This document shows, one piece after another, positions 50,901-58,155 of a DNA stretch of 64,000 nucleotides (position 1 is its first letter; every line of letters starts with the position of its first letter). Source of the DNA: Owenia fusiformis (Eukaryota > Annelida > Polychaeta > Sabellida > Oweniidae); NCBI GenBank assembly GCA_903813345.2, contig CAIIXF020000003.1:32175151-32239150 (forward strand), written 5' to 3'. Position numbers and translations under genes: made by a program. The notes under the pieces were generated by a model. That model saw only the letters and a program-made list of their open reading frames with translations. It was not told the DNA's origin and did not search any database.

Positions 50901-53303
50901 AAACAACATTTCTGCCATACAATAAAGTTGAATGCTGACTGACTTACATGTCAATTATTGAATTGCTGGAGAGTAAAATGATGTAAAAGTAGAAGTCCAG
51001 GTACGACTGAATCATAAGTTGTACCAACTAAATAAATAAATACAATAGTAAATCAATAATACAATCACAATTCACTGGTCTGCTTTTTACCCTAAAATAC
51101 CCAAAATAGCGAGATCAACCATCATCTTGATTTAATAAATTGTGGCAATGAAATCAATTGATTTGAAAGATTAAAACAATCAACTATTCTTGCGTCTTCA
51201 ATATCATTACAGATCAATGCACTGGATTTGACGCTTCAGATCGACGAGACGCTTACAATATCAATGAAAAAACGTCAGATTCTAAATTGCAAAACTACTT
51301 TTTGTCAGCCTATCAAAACTACAATTTTCTTGAAAGAATTTGATAGATTTAGTTTGTTCAAAATATATTTCTATGGATGACAGTTGGAGATACAAAGCAT
51401 TTAAAGATTCAGCACACTTTCAGATTGAACATTCTTTCCGATTCAGTCAGATTCAATGCACTTTCTAATTCAACATACTTTAAGATTCAGCACACTTTCA
51501 AATTCAGTTCAGCACACTTTCAGTTTTAACATTCTTTCAGATTCAGAACACTTTCAAAGGCATATTTTCAGATTCAGCACACTTTCAGATTCAGATAAGG
51601 CTGCACTGTAGAAATGGAGATCATTAATGACTGAAGAATACTATTTATGAAAAATCTAATAGACAGAAATAGCACATCAGAGGTTATATGATCATAGAAA
51701 TGGAATCTGACATTTTATTCAGTTTAATTAAAACATAATCAACCTTCCTGATATTGTTAGACTTAATGGGGTTACTAGGCTTAATAGTGTGGTAATGATA
51801 TTAAAGAATCCCTTTAACAATCTATTCACATATTATTCATCCAAATTGTATGAGAGCACAAATGACACATGAACTTACAAACAGACACATCAACTTGTGA
51901 AAAGACACAACAACTTTCAAAGGGACACATTAATTTCCATAAGAAATAGAAAATAGAATTATATCGAACTTGAAAACAGACCCTTTAATCCTGTAATTAT
52001 GACACTTTCTAATAACACATCATCTCCCAATGACACACCAATTTCCCTAGTGACACACCAATTTCCCTAGTGACACATCAACTTTCCCAATGACACATCA
52101 CCCTCAAATGAACACATCTTGACCCTGCCTAATAGGGACATATCTCGCTGGAATTGACGCTGATAATTTCGCTAAATTCAATTCACGATTAATCATCGTT
52201 GGAGCATAGAGACATAAACATCAATTTAGTCCCATTGTCTCACTGTGCATTAAGCGGCTTAGATTCATTTGCTCGCATTTTTTCTATATTCATTAGAACT
52301 AAATTTGAAAATGTCACGCTTTACAGATCAAATCAAATGGTATTTCTATAAGACCACTTGATCCCTGAGACAACCATAACACAAACAAAGGTAAAACTTT
52401 CCCTGAAATTTCTAGTATGAACAACAGAAAATGTTAATAATGCAAAAACAGGGTTTTAAAAACATAACATGATATTCTGAAGGAATTCATATTGACAATT
52501 GTTCAAAGTGAACATTTTTGCAAGAGTCAACCATAATGCCATGTAAGGGTCTATTTATTGGATTCAGGCAGTAAATCAGTCACTTCTTCAACAGAATGGC
52601 CAAGTAATAAAGAGATTTTTTATCAATATAATTCATGGCATACATCAGAGTTCTAGTTAACACAAGAGTGGTAAACTGCGCTTATTACTTTCAATATTTT
52701 CTTGGATATTATTCCTTTGTTTATTTATTTTATTATCATATCTGTGCCATCAGTCCTTAGAAGTTCAACTGTACTTGCTTTTTTCATATCATATTCTAAA
52801 AATATACGAGACACAACACGACAAATTGTAACTACCTGGAAAAGTGTAATATTTGCTACAGACACTGATAAATGTAACAATTGTTACAGATTGCAACATA
52901 AAATGTCACTCATTGTAAAAAGGTGGCATTTAACAATGTATGTCACCTTGTTGGTACATAATAAATCAGTAATGTCTAAATGCCAATGTGATTTATCAAA
53001 TATTCTTACATTTTGGCTGATTTCAGAACTGAAAAAAATAGAACAATGTGAATGACATTAATTCCCTTGATTGTTGCAATTTCAAAATTATTTGTTTCAC
53101 ATTCTTGCATTTCAACTGATTGATTCGACGATTTGTGTTCATTCTAATGATTTTTTTTCTTTAGAATTTAAAAAGTCATTTCTTCACTCACCTTGTGCCC
53201 CGTAAATTGAGTGGAGAGCATCCAGGGAGAAAGGATTATACATAAACCCTCTGCTTCCACCACCACTGCCACAATACATGCTCCCTAATGGCCATGACAT
53301 CAT
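8838..53303 (-). CDS. GSE1: GSE1, coiled-coil/BHC corepressor scaffold protein, 16 coding exons
   Basis: Exons on the minus strand, 5' to 3': 53303-53192, 31225-31019, 23974-23769, 21201-21178 (tentative), 18944-18820, 16870-16664, 16430-16215, 15809-15424, 15220-15024, 14707-14025, 12951-12764, 12184-11972, 11585-11484, 11066-10419, 10151-9068, 8907-8838. The sum is 4668 nt, 1555 aa plus stop, with matching phase at every junction; human GSE1 is about 1217 aa. Blocks shared with the vertebrate protein as I know it: SSFSARLRNLAKQA, STPKR, SPPVVTIAPT, PHPYALDPAA, YPPEL, VSKLDLQEKEIREA, KRKRRK, FAQEFHESVLQST, WPGIEVLMEAY. Known role: non-enzymatic nuclear subunit of the LSD1-CoREST-HDAC1/2 complex. 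Proline-, arginine/glutamate- and serine-rich regions suggest a mostly disordered scaffold. The vertebrate C-terminal coiled coil is largely absent. The start and tiny fourth exon are the least certain parts. Confidence 0.92.
9068..10151 (-). CDS. GSE1: GSE1 exon 15 (large charged exon ending in WPGIEVLMEAY)
   Basis: 1084 nt between acceptor TTGATTTCTAG and donor GTAAAT, phase 1 in and 2 out. It starts SQSDKRRTDPVRYSLEQLP, runs through about 330 residues rich in S, R, N, E, D and H including a four-fold ENSR repeat, and ends AAMRWPGIEVLMEAYNR. WxGIExxxEAY is the vertebrate motif that leads into the C-terminal coiled coil. Confidence 0.92.
9564..9650 (-). repeat. Coding 21-bp repeat in GSE1 exon 15 (ENSR x4)
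   Basis: TCTAGAATTTTC-like words recur every 21 bases on the plus strand, encoding GENSRNV, GENSRTA, RENSRTA and VENSR. A second short duplication upstream encodes HRSPLDLHRSPLD. Confidence 0.85.
10419..11066 (-). CDS. GSE1: GSE1 exon 14 (His/Asn/Ser-rich, FHESVLQST block)
   Basis: 648 nt between acceptor TTTGTTCAG and donor GTAAGT, phase 1 in and out. It starts EKPVIGTKRKVDGES and LAQLQKRHLEVQRAQQQQ, followed by about 110 residues of low-complexity His/Asn/Ser/Gln sequence, and ends with PRDFAQEFHESVLQST. FAxxFHESVLQST is nearly identical to the vertebrate protein. The low-complexity part appears expanded in this lineage. Confidence 0.93.
11484..11585 (-). CDS. GSE1: GSE1 exon 13
   Basis: 102 nt between acceptor AAATTTGTTCCAG and donor GTATGTA, phase 1 in and out. 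It encodes LGELQEACLEERRRRLGLHP and VEKAPAHNSTKQK. It continues the helical end of the domain begun in the previous exon. Confidence 0.85.
11781..11893. repeat. Dispersed TGTCACC repeat, copy 1
   Basis: Begins CATGCAAAATGTCACCAACT, contains TTTGTTACA and CACAAAAAGTTGGAGACT, and ends AACAACATGTCACCATATTG. Same word order as copies at 55597 and 63528, and partly at 31881. Non-coding, family unknown to me. Confidence 0.7.
11972..12184 (-). CDS. GSE1: GSE1 exon 12 (KRKRRK basic block)
   Basis: 213 nt between acceptor TACATTTTAG and donor GTAAAT, phase 1 in and out. It encodes HKRKRRKIYREPSVSP, a Pro/Glu linker, SSYTPDELNWETDVHYKRSY and LAMLGLRQVSSDERK. KRKRR could be a nuclear localisation signal. 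The Y-(S/T)-P-D-E and F/L-x-x-hydrophobic pattern matches the vertebrate domain. Confidence 0.93.
12367..12579. mobile_element. 213-bp inverted-end element with internal TATACAACTC repeats
   Basis: ATTATCCCACCCT (12367-12379) and AGGGTGGGATAAT (12567-12579) are perfect 13-bp inverted ends. Between them GTATACAACTCCTGG-like words repeat about five times at roughly 20-bp spacing (12438-12525). No clear target duplication. Confidence 0.55.
12586..12719. repeat. Long imperfect palindrome (about 60-nt arms)
   Basis: ATATAATGGTTGATT at 12586 is mirrored by AATCAACCATTATAT ending at 12719. The inward sequences (GTATATCGT, GTGAGTATATGATATATTCA) are also mirrored, with a spacer near 12645-12655. RNA from either strand would fold into one long hairpin. 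Confidence 0.8.
12764..12951 (-). CDS. GSE1: GSE1 exon 11 (acidic Ser/Asp patch)
   Basis: 188 nt between acceptor ATATTTCAG and donor GTACAG, phase 2 in and 1 out. It encodes LNGTYVSDDENCSDTDSIIS, an acidic patch with casein-kinase-2-like sites, then LEKSPQKLKLFNSIGLATQA. The acidic patch followed by KL..LF.SIGLAT matches the vertebrate order. Confidence 0.92.
12952..14024 (-). other. GSE1 intron 10, nothing recognised
   Basis: AT-rich intron between exons 10 and 11. A CpG-containing patch near 13140-13230 includes TATAAAAGGCG, but I see no coding or repeat signal to assign it. Confidence 0.5.
14025..14707 (-). CDS. GSE1: GSE1 exon 10 (ends in VSKLDLQEKEIREA)
   Basis: 683 nt between acceptor TTTTTTCCAG and donor GTTGGT, phase 0 in and 2 out. 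It encodes a basic, His/Lys/Arg-rich disordered stretch, then SSQEYDKMLSAEAPSQPGVS and KLDLQEKEIREAR. VSKLDLxE is shared with vertebrate GSE1, where it begins the conserved C-terminal half (DUF3736-type region). Confidence 0.92.
15024..15220 (-). CDS. GSE1: GSE1 exon 9 (GSITQGTP motif)
   Basis: 197 nt between acceptor TTTGCAG and donor GTGAGTAAAAC, phase 1 in and 0 out. It begins AQQGSITQGTPFDYRVP, then MRKIEEEARIQEQQRLASKM and a charged tail ending SQEHSS. The GSITQGTP word resembles motifs in NCoR/SMRT corepressors. The charged middle looks helical. Confidence 0.88.
15424..15809 (-). CDS. GSE1: GSE1 exon 8 (Arg/Glu-rich helix and SKYEEL repeats)
   Basis: 386 nt between acceptor ATTTCATTAG and donor GTACAAC, phase 2 in and 1 out. 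The first half is a long R/E-rich stretch (REELRREDREHSERMRETER and onward), matching the vertebrate R/E block and probably a single alpha helix. The second half holds seven 9-residue repeats of the type TSKYEELAR, unlike anything I know in vertebrate GSE1. Confidence 0.9.
15425..15612 (-). repeat. In-frame 27-bp coding minisatellite, seven units (SKYEEL repeat)
   Basis: Seven units with 27-bp period; CTTCATATTTGGA on the plus strand recurs every 27 bases from 15436. Peptides in order: ASKYEELAR, TSKYEELAR, TSKYEELAR, TSKYEDLPR, NSKYEELPR, TSKYEELPR, TSKYEELPL. Most differences are conservative, and the S-K-Y-E core is invariant. Confidence 0.95.
16215..16430 (-). CDS. GSE1: GSE1 exon 7 (Pro/Met-rich, YPPEL block)
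   Basis: 216 nt between acceptor TTATGTAG and donor GTGAGAC, phase 2 in and out. It encodes DPLLLERYRMMAPPFMPYSH, PGFLPPTGLFPMHPSAAA and YPPELLRQQLAMM. The L-P-P-hydrophobic-H-P-S-A then YPPEL order parallels vertebrate GSE1. Confidence 0.92.
16664..16870 (-). CDS. GSE1: GSE1 exon 6 (Pro-rich PHPYALDPAA block)
   Basis: 207 nt between acceptor ATGTTTGCAG and donor GTATGT, phase 2 in and out. It encodes FRGFQPYRPGEEFRPPTF, PHPYALDPAALAYHQ and an Ala/Gln-rich end. The FRP/PYR...PHPYALDPA pattern matches the central vertebrate Pro-rich region. Confidence 0.9.
16871..18819 (-). other. GSE1 intron between exons 5 and 6, nothing recognised
   Basis: Non-coding, AT-rich, no tandem repeat or inverted-end element recognised. 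Open frames at 18466-18780 (plus) and 18567-18819 (minus) are read-through without family resemblance. Confidence 0.5.
18820..18944 (-). CDS. GSE1: GSE1 exon 5
   Basis: 125 nt between acceptor TGTATTTGTAG and donor GTACGT, phase 0 in and 2 out. It encodes ALERSSVISRHSSSSSITD, SVSPREEERARETTPKG: serine-rich then charged, typical of disordered scaffold. The open frame continuing to 18567 on this strand is intron. Confidence 0.82.
19629..19934. mobile_element. MITE family A, copy 1 (306 bp, degraded 9-bp duplication)
   Basis: Left end CAAGAAGGATTGGCTCCCAG, right end CTGGGAGCCAATCCTCCTTT: inverted ends of about 20 bp. Flanks GGGAAAATA (19620-19628) and GGTGAAATA (19935-19943) agree at 7 of 9 positions. 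The interior closely matches copy 2 along its full length. Non-coding. Confidence 0.88.
20186..20371. mobile_element. MITE family B, copy 1 (CAGTAAAACCT ends)
   Basis: CAGTAAAACCTGTAT at the left and AGGTTTTACTG at the right. The interior has repeated GAACACC/AAACACCTCTCAA words. The ends resemble pogo/Tc1-type elements. A TA duplication is not clearly preserved. Confidence 0.65.
21178..21201 (-). CDS. GSE1: GSE1 tentative 24-nt microexon (DPHESAAK)
   Basis: Between acceptor ATATATTACAG, with a weak pyrimidine tract, and donor GTATGATA. It is phase 0 to phase 0, so it can be included or skipped without a frame change. The frame stays open to 21504, so the donor may instead belong to a longer exon (next entry). 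Confidence 0.4.
21178..21444 (-). CDS. GSE1: Possible alternative first coding exon of GSE1 (MEILSQNDC)
   Basis: From the ATG at 21444 the frame is open for 89 codons to the donor at 21178, in the phase required by the exon at 18944. It starts MEILSQNDCNLINVRDFKYS and ends LDILQDPHESAAK. An upstream in-frame TAA precedes it. Such length is unusual in AT-rich intron DNA, but I recognise no homology, so this alternative start is inference. Confidence 0.35.
21445..23768 (-). other. GSE1 intron between exons 3 and 4
   Basis: AT-rich intron. Its only recognised feature is the purine-rich minisatellite at 22800-23132. The rest appears unique and non-coding. Confidence 0.5.
22800..23132. repeat. 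Purine-rich minisatellite (GAGGGCATGAGAGAGGA)
   Basis: About 15-18 degenerate units of 18-20 bp such as GAGGGCATGAGAGAGGA and AGGACATGAAAGAGGATAG. The strand is almost purely purine, so triplex-prone. The long open frames on the minus strand (FMSSPLSCPLL-type peptides) are products of the repeat. Confidence 0.9.
23769..23974 (-). CDS. GSE1: GSE1 exon 3 (STPKR and VVTIAPT block)
   Basis: 206 nt between acceptor TTTTTCAG and donor GTATGAGT, phase 1 in and phase 0 out. It encodes DAREAAARERDVSPQGS, ESTPKRGPPPLVY, a serine-rich stretch and SPPVVTIAPTPSHN. STPKR and PPVVTIAPT are shared with vertebrate GSE1. Confidence 0.9.
25318..25538. repeat. Minisatellite ATCTCCCTCTTATATAGGTC
   Basis: About ten units near 20 bp, alternating ATCTCCCTCTTATATAGGTC and ATCTCCCTCTTATATGATC forms. 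Confidence 0.88.
29807..29860. repeat. Short tandem repeat ACAGGTGAGTTGT
   Basis: Four units of about 13 bp (CAGGTGAGTTATA, CAGGTGAGTTGTA, CAGGTGAATTGTA, CAAGCGACTTGTA). Two units carry the donor-like word CAGGTGAGT, in the strand opposite to GSE1. Confidence 0.75.
31019..31225 (-). CDS. GSE1: GSE1 exon 2 (conserved N-terminal block)
   Basis: 207 nt between acceptor TGTATTTCCAG and donor GTTGGC, phase 1 in and out. It encodes LPPSSKPPPLTAMNSNGKP, RTTATVPPLN and SSFSARLRNLAKQAVEPA. RTTATV and the SSF..LR.LAKQA.EP block match the vertebrate N-terminus, which anchors the GSE1 identification. A poly(C) run lies in the intron just after the exon. Confidence 0.92.
31881..31977. repeat. Dispersed TGTCACC repeat, copy 2 (partial)
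   Basis: CATTTGTTACAG, TTTGTAACAGGTGCCAAACT, then ACACCATCCACAAAAAGTTG and GAGACTTAACAAT. It lacks the outer TGTCACC words present in copies 1, 3 and 4. Confidence 0.65.
34527..34692. repeat. Minisatellite, about 47-bp period
   Basis: Three to four units with TAGTACACTCCCCATAATAA, GTATGGCTCAAAATCATA and TTTATAGTACAATCCCCAC words. Confidence 0.88.
35799..36130. repeat. Purine-rich minisatellite (GAAAGGGCATATGAAAAGTG)
   Basis: Many degenerate units such as AAAGGGCATATGAAAAG and GAACACATGAAAGG, almost purine-only on the plus strand. The minus-strand open frame through it is a by-product. Confidence 0.85.
38036..38346. repeat. Degenerate minisatellite (ACCAATGCCATACCA)
   Basis: Repeated ACCAATGCCATACCA and AAATATAGGACC words with irregular spacing of about 30 bp, increasingly degenerate to the right. 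Confidence 0.75.
39383..39580. mobile_element. MITE family C, copy 1 (TACACTCCC ends, TA flanks)
   Basis: TACACTCCCCTCCATAAGTT at the left is mirrored, with scattered mismatches, by CTTATGGAGGGGGGTGTA at the right, extending through TTGGCAA. TA lies on both sides (39381-39382, 39581-39582), suggesting a Tc1/mariner-type source. Non-coding. Confidence 0.75.
41280..41790. promoter_or_regulatory. Candidate intronic regulatory element with palindromic forkhead/homeodomain site
   Basis: Less AT-rich and with more CpG than the surrounding intron. At 41730-41765 AGGTAAACACAC and GTGTGTTTACCT are perfectly inverted around CTGTAATTAGCT: two GTAAACA forkhead-type sites flanking a TAATTA homeodomain core, with CACCTG/ACCTGG E-box-type words nearby (41687-41710, 41738, 41762). 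Function is inferred from motifs only. Confidence 0.4.
41928..41956. repeat. (TTTG)n microsatellite
   Basis: Seven uninterrupted TTTG units. Confidence 0.97.
43319..43603. mobile_element. MITE family C, copy 2
   Basis: TACACTCCCTTCAATAAGTT then TGACAACTGGAAGTT at the left; CCTCCAGTTGCCAAACTTAT then AGGGGAGTGTA at the right: inverted ends of about 33 bp with few mismatches. Same terminal words as the element at 39383. Confidence 0.75.
45668..46165. repeat. Minisatellite (GGGAATAAGGGCAATAAAAG)
   Basis: About 500 bp of units built from GAGGGAATAAGGGCAAT, AAAAGAGTTGGGGCAATG and close variants; a higher-order arrangement of two unit types is visible. The 147-codon minus-strand frame with LIAPTLLLPLFPH-type repeats is a by-product. 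Confidence 0.92.
47556..47811. repeat. Minisatellite (CTAATTCCTTTTG)
   Basis: About 18 units of 7-13 bp alternating CTAATTCC, TTTTGCTAATTCC and TTTTTCTAATTCC. Confidence 0.95.
48224..48362. repeat. Microsatellite (AATAC / AATGC)n
   Basis: Pentanucleotide run of AATAC and AATGC units, with a short AAAAT-containing break. Confidence 0.95.
51409..51597. repeat. Minisatellite (CAGATTCAGCACACTTT)
   Basis: About nine degenerate units near 20 bp: TTCAGCACACTTTCAGATTC and variants with GAACATTCTTT. Confidence 0.85.
51855..52115. repeat. Degenerate GACACATCAACTT repeat
   Basis: GACACATCAACTTTC-like units, best preserved at 52030-52115 (TGACACACCAATTTCCCTAG twice), more decayed to the left. Confidence 0.75.
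53192..53303 (-). CDS. GSE1: GSE1 candidate first coding exon (MMSWPLGSMY)
   Basis: 37 codons plus one base, ending ..GAQ G before donor GTGAGTG (phase 1), exactly the phase needed by the exon at 31225. Two adjacent ATGs (53303, 53300) and a third at 53279 (MYCGSGGGSRGF) are possible starts; I chose the first. The peptide has a Gly/Ser patch and FMYNPFSLDALHSIYGAQ. The frame stays open some way upstream, so it could also be an internal exon. About 22 kb of intron follows. Confidence 0.65.
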
Positions 53304-55596
53304 CAATGTCAATGTTAAACCAACCAACAATTCTCCTATGAATGGCAATGCTCAGAAACACATTGGTTTTGTGGCTAATATGTTATTGTTATGACATCAG
53401 AGAGTCAATAAAAGACATTGTCATAATAATAGAAACACATTGGTTTATGGTATATCAGTTAATGTACGGAAAACACGTGGGAGCGTATATAAAAGCACAA
53501 TACAACTCTAATGAACAAATCCACCTCTTAAAGTTATTACTCTTTTACCCTAGTGGACTTCCAGACCCAATCTATATGTTAATCCAATATTGCGATCAGA
53601 TGATCATCCAATATATGAGATTATGACTGACTGCCACTCATTCAATGTTAATATCACAACTGCTTTTGCAGGCTTCTCTTTTATTACCCTTTCAAGTCTG
53701 ACTAATTGTTAACTCATGAATAAACATTTGAGCTTGTATGCAATCAGAGTTGGTTGTTACTCAACCACGGTTTCCATAGTAATGTTCATACACATTGGTT
53801 TTTCTCTGCTATGGTCTCTGATTGGTTGAATACCAACCTGGAAAATGACAGGTCTTAGTCAGAGTATGGCGTTCTATGAATGTACTCAGGGTAATCCTTT
53901 ATGTCCTCTGGTTGTAAGAGATCACAGAATCAAAATACGTTTTTGTGAGATCCCAGATAATTTCAGACTGTTTTGAGTGAAAGCCCAGTCTTAATTTGTA
54001 TTCTTGTAACATCTCTCTTAGTCTTGAATAATAGAAATGACCTTGCAAATGTTCTCTAATAAGCAGTTATGCCTCATCTTTGAAACATCTCCAAACACAT
54101 TTCCAAGTCCATGCTGTGTCTTAAAAACTATTCCATATATTCCCTTTTTTCAATGAGGATGGAAATAGTTTTATCAATGAATATGCAAGTCCAAGGGAAG
54201 ATCCTTGATCGTAAATTGTCTCGCGATACGTTAGTAGATGCACATTTCCATCTGTGATTATAAGACGTCTCGATTTAATCCATTACAATTCAGCTTGAAT
54301 TAATCTTGGCCAAATCGATAATATCCTTGTCTACAATACACAGGTACGGTGCTTTAATATCCTAGATTATCATAACTCTAGCATCCTCACAAGGCATATT
54401 GTATTAATATGTGATTGATTGAATGCATTCTTCAATAACCATCTGCAGTGCATGTTTTGCCAATATCTGTAATTGGATATACTTTTATTATTAAACCATG
54501 CCTATAGTGTCATAAATAATAGACAGAATTTGCGATCAATTAAGGACAGATCCTCTATGTGTATTAAAGACAGGAAGCTCTTTTATAAACACACAGTGTC
54601 TAATGCAACACTCATTCAATAGTACTCCTGAAGAGTTCCGTTATCCCGTAAAGTTGCTTAATTCACCTACTCTCAATGATGGATATATCTTAGTGTCAGT
54701 ACAGAGAGTAGAAATGACAGCCATTGATAAATAGTTATGCAATCTCGTATGCCGTATCGTATTATCTTGAATAATCCTTCCATGTATATCCTGCTTTAAT
54801 GTTAGCACAACACACTATAATCCTACGGCTAGATTTATACCATCATCCGTGCAACCATTGTTTTTAAAAAGCCTCATAATTCTGAATGTCTTTTTTTCTC
54901 ACTATGGTGACCACGCATGACATCATCCAATCAAGCGATAGTGTGTTTGAATTAGAGGATACTTTGACACGGTTTGACCTCAAGGTGACGAATCTTCTAA
55001 TCTTGTAGCGCTAATTTAGTTAGACGTAGACCCGACACACACTAACCACCGAGATCAATCGATATTAACTGCTTCATCATAGATTACCCGCCCTTACAAC
55101 TAATGCAAACCTGGCACACAATCCAGACATTTTCCCTAATAAAACCACAAGCTTTGCAGAGCTACAAAAACCAAAATGGCACCTGTTAAAACGAGATAAC
55201 GGCATTCACTTGTACTTTTTTCTGAATTTCGGGAATATAAGCTTGTGCATTTTTTGGAGGGGGGTTTATCAGGCTATGATTATTCCCTAAAGGAACATAA
55301 CATCTACAATAACACCCTACCAAGCCTTTTTAATCAATAAATAGACTGACCCAAAATTGCCAACTCCAGCTGCGGATATTCTCATGAGGGGATAAGGTAG
55401 CTGATCGTAATGTTTGTCTCGCTTTCAATCACTACATAATCCCTATTAAAACCAGTGGCATCATTAACATTGAACTCATCATTTTCATAATATTCCACAA
55501 GATTCATTCAATAAAGAAAAAACAAGTTTAAAGGGCCCTATATCTTCAATATAGAAGGTCATACACTTGTATATATATATTAAATTAAAGCATAAA

Positions 55597-55709
55597 CATG
55601 CAAACTGTCACTACCTGCCATTTGTAACAGACACCAGACACCGAAAGCCAAACTCAAAACACCAACTGCCACCATAAAATAGTTGAAGACTAACAATATG
55701 TCACCACTC
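55597..55709. repeat. Dispersed TGTCACC repeat, copy 3
   Basis: CATGCAAACTGTCACTACCT, TTTGTAACAGACACC, AGTTGAAGACTAACAA and ATGTCACCACT in the same order as the other copies. Confidence 0.7.
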
Positions 55710-57506
55710 AAGATGCGGATATAGAACTTATTTGAATGTTATAAGACCCTTTAATGTGAAACTTCGCCACTTCATCACACAATCAGTAAATGGAATTAAG
55801 AAATTCTGTAAATGTGTAAATCACATAGTGGGAATAGTGTAAATCACATAGTTACTAGATTTACTAGAGTATAGTCATTACAATCTGAAGCCTGCCTAAT
55901 AAATTGATCTGGTAATAAAATGATATGAAATCTAGCTGGTGAACTTTGATTTAATACTTCAGCTAAAAGGAAAGTAAGCTAATAAATAACTCAAGAATCA
56001 ATCGATGTAGCTCAATTATTCTTTAACATTTTCAATTCTGCCAAGAACACTTAGATTACATTTGGATATTGTAACCAACTCTGAGACTAAATAGATGAAC
56101 TTGGTTGCAGAATTTTACGACTATACTTTAACGCAATATCACTATCAGTGTCTCCATCCCCCACACCATCCTCCAAATGTTTCTTCACATAGAACAGGAA
56201 TAGAGTGGATGATATCTGAAATCCTATATTAGAAGGATGGTGAGGAAATTCATCGGGAGGATGCATCTTATTACAAAATGTGCCACTCTTACCACAGTTC
56301 AGTCTAAGTACTCTATTATCACCCACTTGATTTTTTCAATTTTTTGGCATTGAACAAAAAGGTAATCCCGCAAATTTACTGTAGTGTGAGACAAATTCAA
56401 AGTGTAGCAGATTACTCTATATGGGAGGGGTGCACTTTCATGGAAAATAGATGCCACGGATAAAAGTGTTTGACAGTATTACAGATTATTTCACAGTTAT
56501 GATGCTGGCATGATCTCTCTGAGCTCAAATGGAGATTGCTTGTGAAATTAATGGCAGCTTCTCATAGGAATGAAAATGAAATGTAGTGTCCTCCTTTTTG
56601 TGATTTTCTGACTGGACTTAATTAAAAGACATAAATAAACCTCCATCAAAGATTTATCACTGTTTCAAACTCTAATAAAGGTGACCATTATATTGTAGTG
56701 CATGAAACTAGATGGAGCATGTATGCCGATCAATGTTCACAAAGAACCAAGCATATACAATTACATAATAAATAATTCAAAGATCAATTATAGCAAGCAC
56801 GTCTAAATAATATCTGATCTAATATTAATGGATCCCAGACTGAATAGTGGATATTGCTAGTGCTGAGTGGTATTATAAAATAATTCCAAATCTACCAGAT
56901 TATAGTGAGTTCTAAGGCCATCCACTATCTATTGAGATAAAGAAGTACATCCACAAACCAGATAGATTCCATCTCTACTACAGATACTATAACTTTGGTA
57001 ATAGCAATAATGCAAGATTCTTTAAGTTGAGATCAATTGATAAATTCTACAATTCAGTGAAAATGTCACCATTATCATTCAGTTCTATACATCTTTTGCT
57101 ATTTTAAGATCTAAGAGCGAAGCAAATTTTTCTTCTACAAGTTTTTTGTATATTGGACTGACGCTCTGCCCCATGAGTCTGAAATCATGAGCATCATTCA
57201 GAGGTTTACAAGATGATGTCTTTGTTGGTTAAACGCCATCTTTAATATGCTAAAAAAAGATCATGAGTCTATTTGAACATGCCAACACACTATAGATGTC
57301 ACCCTAAGATGAAAACAATTCTAATTACAGTTCCTCTTATATTAGTCTATATACTCAGTTGGCCTCTATTTCACACCAAATCTAAGAAAACTAATAAAAT
57401 GTGATTTACAATAATGAAATAATGATATTTTGTACTTGATATGTAAACTGCTAACATGAATTGAAAGATGGCGCTAGTATCCAAGTTGTACTTTTGTTAT
57501 TGTTAC

Positions 57507-57810
57507 CAAGGAGGATTGGCTCCCAGAGTGCAACATCGATATTCTGTCCCATATATGGGCATGTCGTGCTACAAAATTTGAATTCCAACAGCCGCCATTT
57601 TGTTCACTTCAACATTTGAATCGTAAATTTTGGTCTTATTTCCTAACGAAAAATTCCAAAACTCACAGGAAATGATTGAGATATTGGTTCGAATCTTTTG
57701 AACTGTTTATTTTGAATTTATAATCGGTTATAATTTCAGAAAATAACGACATCTCGGCGTTTTCATTGTTGGAAAATATCGACTTCGATTCTGGGAGCCA
57801 ATCCTCCTTG
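57507..57810. mobile_element. MITE family A, copy 2 (304 bp, perfect 9-bp duplication)
   Basis: CAAGGAGGATTGGCTCCCAG starts the left end and CTGGGAGCCAATCCTCCTTG closes the right, perfectly inverted (21 bp counting one more base inside). TATTGTTAC is duplicated exactly at 57498-57506 and 57811-57819. Internal words TTGGTTCGAATCTTTT and TTTTCATTGTTGGA are shared with copy 1. A 9-bp duplication points to a Mutator-like source; an 8-bp hAT duplication plus one chance base is the alternative. Confidence 0.92.
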
Positions 57811-57965
57811 TATTGTTACCATATAGTTCACCATGAATTTAAAACAGATAGCAGACAAGCTATATATATTCAAAGAGGCGGTTATTTAAAATTAAGCAAA
57901 ACATCAAATAAACGTCTGATCTATTTCAAAAACTTTCAATCACTCAATAACATAATAGGCCAATA

Positions 57966-58090
57966 TATGATATATCAGTCAATACAAGATCAATCCTTCA
58001 ATACATGGTCAATCCATCAATACAAGATTGATCAAGGTCAATACAAGATCAATCAGTTAAAAGAAGATCAATCAGACAATACAAAATCAA
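57966..58090. repeat. Minisatellite (TCAATACAAGATCAATCAG), left part
   Basis: About six units of roughly 20 bp such as GTCAATACAAGATCAATC. The same sequence resumes at 59377, on the other side of the element at 58122-59375. Confidence 0.85.
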
Positions 58091-58155
58091 CCAGAACAAC
58101 GGCAACGCCAAAGCGTAGCGAATCCCATCGAACATTTTTCAAAAGGGAATATTCC

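Larger units (their letters stand above)
31226..53191 (-). other. GSE1 intron 1 (about 22 kb), minisatellite-rich
   Basis: No coding exon recognised. It contains eight or more independent tandem arrays, two family C elements, a (TTTG)n run, poly(C)/poly(G) tracts at 34030 and 37052, and a CpG-containing, possibly regulatory patch at 41280-41790. The rest is AT-rich. Confidence 0.6.

Noticed and set aside
52702-53055. Plus-strand frame of 117 codons just left of the GSE1 5' exon
   Set aside because: Hydrophobic start but no domain, and it overlaps a possible relative of the TGTCACC dispersed repeat; judged chance.
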